Source of the DNA: Simmondsia chinensis
Lineage: Eukaryota; Streptophyta; Magnoliopsida; Caryophyllales; Simmondsiaceae
Length of the DNA stretch: 64,000 nucleotides
Assembly: GCA_018398585.1 (NCBI GenBank)
Contig: JAGTTD010000024.1
Coordinates: 8,336,071-8,400,070, forward strand
Reading direction: 5' to 3'
Under the pieces are notes generated by a model. That model was not told the origin of the DNA. It did no database searches and worked only from the letters and a program-made list of their open reading frames with translations. Position 1 is the first letter of the stretch. Every line of letters begins with the position of its first letter. Both the position numbers and the translations under genes were made by a program. Below are positions 45,800 to 57,830 of the stretch, one piece after another.

Positions 45800-48050
45800 A
45801 TGAAAGACCAGCTGACCAATGAAGGAAATCAGGAACTAACATTCGATAGGGTAATCTCACCCGAGCAAATAGAGAATGATTCAAGTCAGATAAGGGGGGA
45901 AATTAATCAAGCAAGCCCCTTTAATAAGAAGAAAAGAAAGAAGAGATCGTAAGTATGGGACACTTGAGGAAACTATGATAGATGGGGTTAAAAGGTCAAA
46001 TATATTTATTGTAAAATACATCTTACTTTCCAAAAGTCAGGTGCTACAGCCCAATTTAAAAGACATATTGATACATGCCCTAAATGTACCGTGCCCAATG
46101 ATAAAAAAATAATTGAGTCTAGCCTCAATTACCCATAGATCTGAAAGTTCTAGTGGAGTTCAAAACTTTGGTTATGATTATGCAAAGATTAGAGAACTTA
46201 TGTCTCACATGATTATTGTACATGAGTTGCCTTTCATGTTTGTGGAGTATGAAATGTTTAACATGTTGATGAAAGCATCCAATCCTTCATTTGAGAAAGT
46301 TTCATGCGCCATAGTTAAAAATGATTGTGTGTTAGCATATGGAATTGAGAAAAAAAGAATCAAAGAGTTGTTGAAGGAGGTGAACAATGTTAGTATTACA
46401 ACTAATATTTGGAACTCAGACCCCCAAAAAATTGAATATATGACAATCACTTGTCATTTTGTTCAAGATTGGAAGTTACATAAGAGAGTTCTGAATTTTG
46501 TTAATATCCCCCCTCCTCATAGTGGAATTACAGTGCATGATTCTTTCTACAAGTGTTTGGTTGATTGGGGAATTGAGAATAAAGTATCAAACATAACGGT
46601 TGATAATGCGTCTTACAATGATGTTGTAGTTAGATTATTAAAAGACAACGTTTCTTGTCATGTAAGTTTCCTTTGAATGGGAGGTTATTCCATGTGCGTT
46701 GTTGTGCACATATCTTGAATATTTTGGTGCAAGATGGATTGAATGAGATTCAGGATGTGATTTCTGTTGTGAGAGCAAGCGTAAAACATGTTAGAGCTTC
46801 ACCATGTTTAGTGAGATTGCTAAACAATTGCAGTTGCCCGGAAAGAGATTAGTTTTAGATTGCTGTACAAGATGGAATGCTACATTTGAGATGCTGTCAA
46901 CTGCCTTACAATTTAGAAAAGTATTTCATCGATATCAACAAAGAGACCCAAGCTATACAAGTTTACCATCAGAAGTTGATTGGGATAAAGCTGAGACAGT
47001 TGCTATATTTTTGAAACTTTTCAATGATGCCCCACATGTCATATCAAGTAATAGTTTATTTATTTTGGTTCTAGTATTTTGTTTATTTTCAAAAATTATT
47101 TGTGAAATTTACTTTAGTTAACTTAATATTCATTTATTTGTAGGCATTGAGTATCTAAACGCAAAGTTATTTCTTCCTGAACTTACATAAAAGAAGCTTT
47201 AAAAAACCAAAGTGAAAGTGAAAATGACTATATGAGGCAATGGCCCAGAGGATGAAGGTTAAGTTTGACAAATACTGGGGTGATTGTAACTTGTTGATTT
47301 CTATTGCTGCTACCTTGGACCTGAGAAAAAAAGATGAGAATAATTGAATGGAGTTTTCATTCCTTATATAGAGAAGGTGAAGTGACTAGGCATATTAAAA
47401 AAGTGCATGATACTTTATACGAGCTCTACCAAGAATATGTAGTAAATCACTCGGTATTTAATACTGAAAAAGGTTCTCAAGCTGTTAAATTTGAAGAAGG
47501 TGGTCCTAGTAGTCATATTGGAGCAAAGTTCGGTTTTGGGAGGAGGGCAGCATCCACAAAGGTGAGGAAAAAGTTGGATGATTATATCAAGACGAACATT
47601 GATGTAATTAAAAATGTCAAGTCTGAGCTTGATGTCTATTTGGAAGAAGGTATTGTGATTTGTCCTGAAAATGTATAGTATTTTGACACACTTGATTGAT
47701 GGAAACAAAATAATTTGAAGTTTCGTATTATGTCAAGAATGGCATGTGATATTCTTTCCATCCCTATCGCCATTGTGGCTTTAGAAGCAACATTTAGTAC
47801 TGGTGGTAGAGTGATAAATCCTTTCCGAGCATCTTTATCAACCAAAACAGTACAAGTATTATTATATGGTGAAGATTGGTTAAGGAGCCATTATGGGATT
47901 AAGAGGAAGAGAAAGGTAGCTACAATATTTTTATTTCTTTTGTAGCTTCTTATTATTATTATTTTAACATTGTTGGTATTTAACTAATACATATGAATTT
48001 TTTTTATTGATTTATTTAGATCAAGGAAGATATTAAAACCTTCACTTTGC
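45800..48050 (+). pseudogene. hAT transposase
   Basis: Would cut and paste the element. The N-terminus from ATG 45800 (MKDQLTNEGNQE) ends in a basic nuclear signal KKKRKKR, then a stop. A BED zinc finger follows (KVKYIYCK ... GATAQFKRHIDTC), in which the first Cys is Tyr. The core has WNSDPQKIEYMTITCHFV, NITVDNASYNDVVV, HVRCCAHILNILVQDGL and LDCCTRWNATFEML. After a likely GT-AG intron (about 47047-47143) it resumes. The C-terminal dimerisation block IPIAIVALEATFSTGGRVIN and LYGEDWLRSHYG sits at 47715-47915, followed by another likely intron to 48019. Multiple stops and shifts: inactive. Confidence 0.88.
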
Positions 48051-48639
48051 CTTGAAGTTGCTTGACTTGATGATGAATTTTTTGATATTATCGGCAACCA
48101 AGTTTCATATTTCGTTTGTATAAAACAATTTATGTTCCTATTATTTTGAGCAACAAGCTGAAGTTATTTTGTTCTTATAATCATGCAGGGATGATGTATC
48201 GTATACAACAATCCAAGATGATATTTTGAACACAAATGCTTTTGATGCTGGATATTCAATTTGAGCAAAATTCCATCACTTCAATTTCATTTGTGCTTAT
48301 ATTGGTTTTTCTTTTGTTTAAAAGAATGGGTTTATTTTTGGCATGAAAGCCTTAGACTTGGTGGATGTAATTATTGAAAAAAGAACTTGGTGGATGTCAC
48401 AATAGTTCTAAGGATTTATTTTGGCTAACATGTTGATGTGGTCATATGAATTTTGTTTTTTGGATGATATTGTAAGTAATATGTCAACATTTTTATTTCA
48501 TACTATATAACTTGTAGACTATTTTAGGTGAATTAAATGACTTTGAAAGGGCTTTAATATTATATTTGACTTTTTTTTTTTTGCTCATTGTATCATCTTT
48601 TGTATCATAAGTTGACCATACTTTAGTAAAATCTAATCA
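48051..48639. other. hAT 3' noncoding region
   Basis: Remnant of the last transposase codons near 48060-48110, then T-rich noncoding DNA up to the subterminal repeats. Confidence 0.5.
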
Positions 48640-49005
48640 AGCTCGTTAATGAGCTCGGCTCAATAATTAGCTCGGTTCAACAATGCAAACGAGCTTGATT
48701 AGGCTTCACATAAATAAGGAGCTCGATTAGGCTCGATAATAAAATGAGCTCCATTACAAAAATTTAGCTCGATTAGCTTGGCTTGTTAACAAGCTTGGCT
48801 TGTTAACAAGCTTGACTTGGCTCGTTATGGTCAACGAGCTGAGTCGAACCCAGTACTGAACATAATAGTTCCTTATTGAACCGAGTTTGAACATAGATTT
48901 AAAAGCTCGTTTAAAGCTTGGCTCGAGCTTGAACTTGTTAACGCATATCGAACTCGAGTTCGAACAAGATGGTGCTTGGCTCAACTCGGCTCGTTTACAC
49001 CCCTA

Positions 49006-50164
49006 CTTGGAATTTTAGAAGTGTCTAATTGGTTAGAACGTTCTTGAAGTCCTTGGTTGTCTCTAGTTGGGTTTGACTAGTTTCTGAGATGGGTCATTCA
49101 ATTTTGAGCATCACAAAATTGAGTCCAAAGCTTTGATTGTCTCCTACTTTATGGTTGAGATGATTTTGAGTGTCCTAGTTTTCGGCGCTTGATTAAGTGA
49201 CCTAGGTATCTTGGATTTCTCGTTGTTTTTGAACATGTTTCCTGTATATAAAAAAAGATGTTAATTTTTAGGACTAATGTTTGTCTTGAAGTGAGAAAGC
49301 TCTAGGTACCTTTGATGATCAATGTTAAATAGCTCAAGTTCAGCCTGGTGTATGGTCGGTTGAGAATCCTATGCTTGGATTCTATTTCATGGTGAAGCGG
49401 TCTTGGAGTTAAACCATTGAGCCTGACTCGCTTGGTTGTCAGATGGGAATCCTTGGATTGGATTCTATTTTGGTGTTGGTTCGACCACCTGAGCATGCTC
49501 TGGAGCTGCTTGTTTGGTTGATTGTGCTGTACATACATCGGATTGTGTACATTTTTCAATTTTCTATGTGAATGTTACCATTAATGCTTGTTTAATGCTT
49601 GATATTGATTGTAAATAAGTTAGAATGCGGCTTTATACCTAGAATTGCCAGCTCTTATGTTTAGGCATATTTAGTTGCACAATCTAGAACCCCGTTGTGT
49701 GGGTAAGCATTGTATGTTTGAGTTTTTAGCCATGAGATTAGACCTTGTATGTGAGAATTGTTTTCTTACATGATTGATTGACCTAAGTGAAATAGTTTAT
49801 CCTTGAAAAGGACTTATAGGACTTGTGAATTCTTGTAAAAATCTATGTATGATTTTATGTTAGTCTCCTATGTTAACTTGTCTCTCATTTTCCCTATGGC
49901 AATGATGCATATATGATTGGTAATTGAAGTATGTTGAATGCTTGGAATCATATGTTGTTATTCTTCTTACTAGACATTGTGATGTCATGATGGTTACATG
50001 TACTTCCCGGTATATGTTTATGCTGTTGTCTACCCATCTTGTTGTATTTTAATGCTAAACGGTGCATTATTGCATTGGTTCTTGGTGTTTATAATGCGTA
50101 GATACTGTATTTTTACAATATTAGTATGTACTTTGTTGTCTTTAGCCAATAGTTGGAAATTTTA
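49006..50164. other. Interior of element F between hAT and LINE
   Basis: No recognisable frame. Two imperfect copies of GAATCC...TTGGATTCTATTT about 90 bases apart (near 49360 and 49448). Noncoding LARD-like filler. Confidence 0.45.
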
Positions 50165-52848
50165 CATATATATATTGAACACAAAGACCCCCAAGGACTA
50201 GGAATGCATTACAAAACGTTCAACGTTAACAAGAGATAAAATAGCCGGTGGACAAACCTGCCACCAATAATGAGAACATTTACCACCTAGATGACTAGTA
50301 GCGACAAAGTGGATGATCCTTTTACAAGACCTTGGTGCCCAACGAAAAAGAAAATTACTAAAATAATTAGACAAAGATAACATCCTAATATCCACTATTA
50401 CAGCACTAAATTCCCACGTTGGGGATACAAAATTAGAAATAAAATCAATAGCCTGCTTGCAGTCAGATACAATGATGACATCTTTCCAACCACAATTAGC
50501 GGCAAGAGAAACGGCGGCCCGGATAGCTAAGGCTTCGGCGATGAGAGGAGAGTTGGCAATGAAAGATTCGCACCAGCCTCCGACAATGCATCCATGGCTG
50601 TTTTGAGCCACATTAGCTGAAGCAGACCTGACTTCCTAAGAAAAAGCAGCATCGGTATTAGTCTTGATCCAATCATTGGGAGGGGGAGTCCAAGCATCAT
50701 GGATGGGAGTATGCACTATCGAAGAAACCCAGTCCAAACCATCCGTAACCACAGCAACGAATTTGGACACAGCAGCTTCAGCGTTAGAGGTGACAAGAAC
50801 CAGGAATGTGAGGCCTTTCTAAAAATGAGATCACCTACTTTTCCAATTTTCCCAACGTAAAACCATGACCCGGAAAATGTCATCATGTGAGAATCGCGGG
50901 TTAGAACAAATTCAGTCGTACAAAAGGTGAAAACTATTAAAGCCTACCACATTTGGTTTAAATCCTAACAATGAAGCGAACCAAGTTGCCTTAGCCTTGG
51001 GAAGAGGGAAAAAGAAGTGTTCAGCTATTTCGGGAATACCGTCACATCCGGGATAGAAAGGATTAGACTTGAGTTTTTTCTTCTACAAATTTTCGGACGT
51101 AGCTAGAGCATTCATAAGAGCTCTCAAAAAGAAGTGTTTGATTTTTGGAGGAGAATCCAAAGCCCAAAGGACATGAAAACATTTAGTGGAACAAATTAGG
51201 GAGCTAGAAGTGGCTCCTGACTGAGAGCCGGTAGCATTGGAGGAGAGCCAAAGGCGATATCCTGATTTAACCAAATAATTGCCTTGTTTAGAGAAATGCC
51301 AAACCAACTCATCGTCCAGATAAAGATTACCGATCGAAATTATCAAGATGGCCCCTGAAACTTCAGGCAAAAATAGACGGGAGATAAGAGGAATGTTCCA
51401 TCTCCTCGCACGGGACAAATATGATCCGAAACTTGAGTCACCTTAAAAGGCTCATAAGCTGCAGGGCCAACCGAGAATGAGGGAATGTCCGGGACCCACT
51501 TGTCCCTCCAAATATTAATACATTTATTGCTATTGATGTTCCATTGAAGGCCCTTGAGAATAAAGTCGCGGCCATCAATGAAACTCCTCCAACCCCATGA
51601 TGGGTTGTGACCAATACACACATGAAGGACCAAACAATCACTAAAGTACACACCCTTAAGAATTTTGACCCAAAAAGCGTTCGGGTTTTGGATTGGTTTC
51701 AAAACTTGCTTCGCAATGAGGCAATATTAGCACCACAAAGATCAGGAAAACTAAGACCCCCTGAATCTATTGGTTTAGTGAGGCAATCCAATCCCTTATG
51801 ATGAATACCTGTATCCTTAATGGACCCTCCCTTTCACCCAAAAGGGCAATAACGCTATTAAGTTTTCTATAGAAGGTGACTGGTAACCTAAAGCAAGACA
51901 TGACAAACGTGAGGATTGCTAACATGACTGATTTAAGGCATCTCCCTTCTCGCATGGGATAGGGGTTTGGATTTTCAACCTTGCATTTTCCCCGAATATT
52001 GTCATAAAGGAAAGAAAAGCAATCTTTTTTGATCTCCCCCAAAGAATTTGTGATCCTAGGTACCTATCCTCCCTGTTTAAGAGGTCAACCCCCAAAATAT
52101 CAAGACATTCCTCCTTATCTGCAATGAAGTGTTGGAGGAAAAAAAATGCATGAGATTTTTGAAGGTTGACTTCTTGGCCTAGGGCATTACAAAACTTGTT
52201 AAGTATGTTTTTGATATTGCTACAAACACAACCCGAAGCTTGAAAGAACATGATGCAATCATCTGCGAAAAAAGAAGAGACAATGAAGGACATGAAGATT
52301 TGATATAGAAACTATTCCACTCCCCCATTATTTCCGCCTCATTGATAAGGGTCGAAAGGGAGTGCATAACAAAGAGGAAGAGAATGGGGAAAGTGGGTCG
52401 CCTCGTCTAAGGCCTTGAGAAATCCCAAAACAATCAAGCCTCTCACAATTAGCAACAGGGTTAACTTAAACCATAGAAACACATTCCATAATCTACCCTA
52501 CAAAGGTATCGTTAGAACCCTTTTTTTAAAAACGTTTTCAAGAAAACTCCACTCACCTTAGTCATATGCTTTCGTGAGATCAATGTTGAGGGCTATAAAA
52601 CATTTACCCCCTTTCTTTCACTTTTAAGAGCATGGAAAGCTTCATGAGCCATGATCATTTTATCTTGGATTTGCCTTCCCTTAACAAAGGCGGATTGGTG
52701 AGGGGAGATGAGAAGATCCATAAAAGGTTTTAAACGATTTATAAAAATTTTTGAAATAATTTTGTAAGAAAAATAGCAAAGACCAATCGATTGGAAATGG
52801 TTAATCGAGGTTGGCTTTTTCATTTTTGATATGAAGACCCAGTGTTGT
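50165..52848 (-). pseudogene. 5'-truncated L1-type LINE: reverse transcriptase, zf-RVT and RNase H
   Basis: Minus-strand order is polymerase domain 1 (NRLKPFMDLLISPHQSAFVK, 52593-52823), LRRGDPLSP (about 52390), the active-site block FFADDCIMFFQASG (FADD intact), and WRDKWVPDIPSF. Then come a zinc-finger RVT module (HVLWALDSPPKIKHFFLRAL) and an RNase H-like domain (EALAIRAAVSLAANCGW, IVSDCKQAIDF) ending at 50198. The endonuclease and the start of the polymerase are missing, the usual 5' truncation. Several frames are needed. It inserted inside element F. Confidence 0.9.
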
Positions 52849-53375
52849 CTTAGTAGACTATTATAACCTTAGGATCATTATTTTGTTCCTTGCTATCTAG
52901 TTTTAGGAAAAGAGTAAGGTTTAGGTCAAATGTGAACCTTGGATTGACTATAGGTTTCATTTTTAACTTACCTTTAGATACTTATGGTTTAGGTTATGGT
53001 CATAAAGTTGAATGCTCATAATGGGTTGTAGGGGATATTGTTTATGGTAGAGTCTTGTGTTACAATACAGGAGATCATGTGGCTAACTTAAATTTTTGGT
53101 GAATTGCATGCTTAGCTTGTATTTCATGTTTATATTTTGATAGACTTGATTACCATGATTTTGTGTTTGCTTCATGAAGCCTGTGTTATTTTATGAGGAT
53201 GTTTAATTTCTTGTAGTGAAACTAGTTTTCTAAAAGATTGCGTTGTCCATATCAAAACTTGTGTTTCAAAGTTTTGTGTCAAGGTGACCAAAATTTATTG
53301 TGGTTGTTCTCGAAATGGCCTCTATTTTTGAAGGAGTGTTGGGAGCTAATTTTATGAGACCATGGTGGAGATTTT
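52849..53375 (+). other. 3' interior of element F with purine tract
   Basis: Unrecognised noncoding sequence ending in CATGGTGGAGATTT, a purine tract typical of copia-type elements, directly before the 3' LTR. Confidence 0.6.
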
Positions 53376-54424
53376 TGTATTATAGTCTCATGAAATTCGC
53401 ATATCCACTAGGTGATGTGACTTAGTTTCATTAGTTCATCAAGAATAATAGAATTGAGCGTCATCACTAAAATAAAGCTAAAAATTGTTTGAGAATTTAT
53501 ATTCGGAAAATTAGGATGATATTTGTCGGTTTAATGTCTTTAGGTTTGTAGAGGAAAATCTGGGCGATTATATTCCAATTTGGGGAATAGAAATTGTAGA
53601 CAATTTTAGTTGACCTTGTAATCAGTTTTAAATTGGGAATTTGCTTAATATGGCTAATAATGTTTTGGAAAATAACTTGTATTATTTTGGGTAATAAATA
53701 ATACGTTGTTTGTTATAATACCCGTAGGTTATTAACCAACCCAAATTCCCGTGCCCAGTTGTCATGGATTGTTAGATTGATGCTGCGTGTCCCAAACTGC
53801 ACTGCTGATTGAGCCACGCCTTTTGCTTTACAACCCCTTTTTGCTTATGGTTTCATTTGGACAATGAGCAAAAGATTGGCTCTAGAAAACAAAGATGCAG
53901 TGAGAGAGAGAGAGAGAGAAATGGTGAGAGAATGAATGAGATGGAGAAAGAGAGAGCTTTAGAGAGACAAAGAAAGTTGATTAAGATGAAGAAGAAGACC
54001 ATGATGTTCGAAGATGGAGACTCAGTAATGTAATCCCCATTAATGGTCTTCTTCAAGAATCCAGCTAGGATTTTTGATCTCTAAACTATTCTTCGCTCTC
54101 TTAGTTTGGTTATGACTTTCTTTTGTTCTTTCTCGGTTTTTTGCTTTAAATCTCTGTAATACTTTTTGATTTTTAATCTTATGCTCGTCATTGATTGTAA
54201 AACTAAATTACTCATAATAGATTGGCTCCTTTGAAAATGAAGGCCCATGGATATAGGCTCGTTTAGGAGCTGAAATATGTATATCATGTCTGTTCTTTGT
54301 TTTTTGTATTTTTTAGTTCAATTTTTGCATTGTTTCGATTATGGGTTTTTGGCTGCTCAATGCTTGGACAAGATCCATTTTTTGAGTTAGGTTTAGGTTG
54401 AATTTAGGGCTCGAATTCATAACA
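53376..54424 (+). repeat. 3' LTR of element F
   Basis: TGTATTATAG to ATTCATAACA, followed by the AGTTA duplication. The GA microsatellite (about 53900-53918) is shorter than in the 5' LTR. Confidence 0.92.
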
Positions 54425-55445
54425 AGTTAATATATATTTTCATGTTAAATATTTTATATGATGATTTTTACAAATATTTCCATCAGTCTTAGAAAGGAAA
54501 GCGCTTTATTTCAATCTTATTTGATGACATTGATATTAAAATTTTTTTTTCTTGCAATATTGTTATTTTTTTAGAACAATAGAGAAAAATAAATTTTGAA
54601 GAGTTTGGATATCTTGTGTTCGATGAAGCCTTTTAAGGTCTATCAATTATGGTTAAAATTTTTCCTAAACCATAGAAGTACAACATATTAAAATGTAATT
54701 TCGGGAAGTAGTATGATTACTACATAAGGGATGATGTTTAATTGGCATGCTTACTTCCTTTTTTCGCTCATCCATAGAGATCAATGGACACATTTGTTAA
54801 TTGAGGGAGTTGCTTTTAGCTTGGATGCATAAGAACTAAAACGTGAAATAAAATTTTATGTTTTTGATATAGAAAGGCATTAGACTTAAAAGAAGCTATG
54901 AATTGTATTAATAAGAGTTTGTGTGGGAAATCAAGAACATGTGAAGGTTGGTGATACAACTCCAAATTTACAGTAAATAGATATGGTTTCCTTGTTGTTT
55001 GAATGTATGGTTTCTGTGAAGGTTCTTTTCTTGCTGGTCCTAGAACTTCGTAATCTGATGGAGAATGAACCCCGTCGAAAATATTTTGTATGTTTCTACT
55101 GATTTTGGAAGCTTGGATGTAAGATGATGGAAAATAATTTAATAATGAGTTACTATACATTTGTAGACCTTTAACCAATAACGTTAACATATAAATTTGG
55201 CAAGAATGGTAAAAGAATGATCTATATAGAAGGAAATATGTATGATAATGTGTAGCAAAAATCTAGAGAACTCCAAAAAAAAAAAAAAAAAGAAAAAAAA
55301 TCCACACACGCACACACACGTGTTTGCCAGTTAACGGATTTATAGCGTATCTAGTTGAAACTGTCTTTTATTTATTAAGAGCTTGAAAATTTAGTAAGAG
55401 AGCTGTGTCATGAATTTGTGCATGAGTGAACTATTTGATAATTAC
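54425..55445. other. Unassigned sequence right of element F
   Basis: AT-rich, no mobile-element motif. The 124-codon minus-strand frame at 54816-55190 has no recognisable domain and no codon or context support. An A-run with (CA)n lies near 55276-55320. Confidence 0.35.
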
Positions 55446-56565
55446 TGTTGGAAAAATATGGCAAAATGAGTGATCAAATTCTCTAGCTCGAGAGATAAAG
55501 GCTAACTCAGGATGGAGACAGATAAAACTTAAATTGACTCAAAGATTAAACTGAACACAAAAGATCTCGAATATAACCAAATACACTTTAGACAAGATAA
55601 TTAAAAACTGAAAAGAAACTATTCTGAATAGAAAGATCGTATAAAAAGGAAGTCACCGCACCATGGAATTTACCATTGCCTTAAGTCGTTTATGCCCCCA
55701 TTACGGTACAAATGAGATTGTCAGGTACTTTGATTCCTAAGGTTAAAACAGCACCCAATACAGTAGTGTACCTTAGGGTGATAGGTTGGAGTATGCCCCA
55801 ACTTGCTTAGTAACCAAAGCAAACAAAGAGGAACTTTGGGAGAATTACAGAGAGAACAGAAGTATGAATTTTGGACTTCGGTGTTTTATGTGTTTCTGTG
55901 TTAGGGTATCCCCTTGGTAGGGTAAGGCTGTGTACATCCTACCCCTCCCAGACCCTGCTCAAGTAGGAGCCCTTGTGGCACTGGGCCTGTTGTTGTTGTT
56001 GTGTGTTGAACAACTTCCCAAAGCATGGTATTTATCGGCAAAAATACTTAACATGTAAGCAAAAGTCAGCTATGGAATGTGCGTAAGAAATCCAACCTCA
56101 ATTAGGAAGGTGGGCGGATATAGAGCAGCACAAAGTTTGGCAACAACTAAGGCAACAACAATTATGGAAAGAAGTGAGTAGTTACATGGTCATAACACAT
56201 ACCTCGAGTTTTAGTATGAAAACGGAGTAATGGACAGTACCTTGAGCTTAACAGCACACCTCAAGCGCAAGCCCACATGCTTGAGAACAATCCTAAGAAC
56301 TCTATTGGAGCTCATTTACGACAATTAAAAACATAATGTCCATGAAAATAGAGGTCCGGGTTTGAAAATAGAGGGCGAGGCGAAGCGCGCGCGCACACTT
56401 GTGGTCTGCTAAGCTTCTGCTAAGCCTACTTTAGGCCCACAAGACTTTACCATGGACAAGAAGAGGGGTTGTATAAACTAGACCCCTCTTCATTATTCTA
56501 CCTATGTGGGATTGAGGATAATTACAAGAAAGCAAATTGAAGCAAGCTATCCTAATAATCCAACA
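55446..56565 (-). repeat. 3' LTR of a further copia element (G)
   Basis: Plus strand TGTTGGAAAA to AATCCAACA. Inward lies the tract AATCATGTGGGGGAT on the minus strand, a standard copia purine tract. A SINE fragment sits inside it. Confidence 0.75.
55905..56008 (+). mobile_element. 5'-truncated Au-type SINE
   Basis: Reads GGGTAAGGCTGTGTACATCC, CCCAGACCCTGC, AGGAGCCCTTGTGGCACTGG and then a (TTG)n tail. It lacks the head, so it does not tell whether it came from a 5S-headed copy. No clear target duplication. Confidence 0.75.
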
Positions 56566-57189
56566 ATCCCCCACATGATTAAGTTTTAAAAAATGAAGAA
56601 AGAAAAGAGTTTACTAATTAATGAGACCCACACTTGATGATGCCAATATTTTTTGGACTTAAATCGGCACCTAGTGAACATGTATGTCCCACAACCACCC
56701 AATGGTGAACATAATCTTGAACCATGAGCCGTCAAAGTGAAAAGCACACACTTCCCCCGTAGGTGGTTGGGTTAAAATACACTCCGCAATCCAGATTCAT
56801 AAGGTCTTTCTTAACAAAACAGATTTGACACCTAATGCTCTAGAAGGTAAGCCCTTACTCTTAATAGAGGATGTCTTACCATCTCCATATTCTCGTAGGT
56901 GAGTCCATTAAGTGTGCTGCCCCACACCATCATCATAGGCTATGGATACCATTAAGAGCCTTAAGCTCATCCTCACGTCATGGCAGTATGCTCTGTCCAT
57001 CAGGTGTGCTGCCCCATTGTCATCGTAGCGGGCTATGGACAACACTAAGAGCGTAGAGCTCAATCCAAAAGTCATTGCAGATTTGACTTATTCAAGCCAC
57101 CAGTAGCATTATCTCGGAACGGGCCAGGGTGGCTTAATCATAAGTTGCTCAACCTTGGCTTCGTTTGACACATTGAACATCGAGAATAC
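56566..57189 (-). other. 3' noncoding region of copia element G
   Basis: Between RNase H and the purine tract. It contains a roughly 97-base direct repeat: GTGTGCTGCCCCACACC near 56916 and GTGTGCTGCCCCATTG near 57012, each followed by GGCTATGGA. Confidence 0.6.
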
Positions 57190-57830
57190 TTCTGAGATGG
57201 GTATCCACTAAGATCAAGAAATACAAGTGGGCTTTCCCTCTATCGTATCACACACCACCTTCTTAGAAAGGCCTTTAGTAAAGGGATTTGCCAAATTCTT
57301 CTCACTCCTTACAAATTCGAGCGAGATCACATTATTCTAAATAAGGTGCCTTACTACACCATGCCTCGATTGAATATGCCTGCACTTGCCATTATACACC
57401 TCAATCTGAGCCACCCCAACGATCGCTTTTGAGTCATAGTGTATCAAGACTAATGGCATGGACTTCCCCCATAGTGGAATGTCTCCCAGCATATTCCTCC
57501 GCTTTTAGCTTCCACGTGCCATCTCTAAAGCAATGAATTATATTCCATCATGGATTTAGCAATGCTAGTCTATTTACAAGATTTCCAAGGCATAGCATCG
57601 TTAGCAAGCATAAAAACACAGCCACTAGTAGAGTTAATCTCATCAATGTCAGATACCTAATTGGCATCACAATATCCCTCTAAAACAAGGAATCGTTTAT
57701 AATTAAGACCCTAGTCCATGGTACATCGAAGATACCTCAAAAGTCTGACCAGAGGAACCTAGTGCTCATTAGTTGGACTATGAGAGCATGATTAACATAA
57801 GAGATTTGAGCCATTTTCCAGTGGTTTGAA
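57190..57830 (-). pseudogene. Copia RNase H fragment of element G
   Basis: The minus strand reads GYCDAN, STSGCVFMLANDAMPWKS, EVYNGKCRHIQSRHGVVRHL and SLEFVRSEKNLANPFTKGLS across frame changes, the classical copia RNase H motifs. It starts near VLRYLRCTMD (about 57750). Nothing of reverse transcriptase or integrase is found upstream, so the element is truncated at about 57830. Confidence 0.8.

Larger units (their letters stand above)
42376..49005 (+). mobile_element. hAT-family DNA transposon with degenerate transposase
   Basis: Terminal inverted repeats TAGGGGTTTAAACAAACC (left) and, on the minus strand, TAGGGGTGTAAACGAGCC (right). Eight-base duplications CTTGGAAC (42368-42375) and CTTGGAAT (49006-49013) match 7 of 8. 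Subterminal regions are dense in GCTCGATAA-like (42395-42660) and AGCTCG-like motifs (48640-48990), typical transposase-binding clusters. It contains a transposase pseudogene at 45800-48050, two SINE fragments and a long AT microsatellite. Confidence 0.93.
40652..54424 (+). mobile_element. Element F: LTR element with almost no coding interior (LARD-like), hosting hAT and LINE
   Basis: LTRs at 40652-41709 (1058 bases) and 53376-54424 (1049 bases), in direct orientation. Perfect duplications AGTTA are outside (40647-40651 and 54425-54429). A primer site TGGCATCTGAGC (41712-41723) is two bases from TGGTATCAGAGC. A gag start-like frame follows at 41731. The 3' purine tract is GGTGGAG before 53376. 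After removal of the hAT and LINE about 2.4 kb of interior remains, with no protease, integrase or polymerase visible. Confidence 0.92.

Noticed and set aside
50131..52865. Target duplication for the LINE (GTTGTCTTTAG left, GTTGTCTTAGT right)
   Set aside because: Only an approximate match and no poly-A tail was seen at the inner edge; not strong enough to fix the ends.
54816..55190. 124-codon minus-strand frame
   Set aside because: No recognisable domain and AT-rich unassigned context; not supported as a gene.
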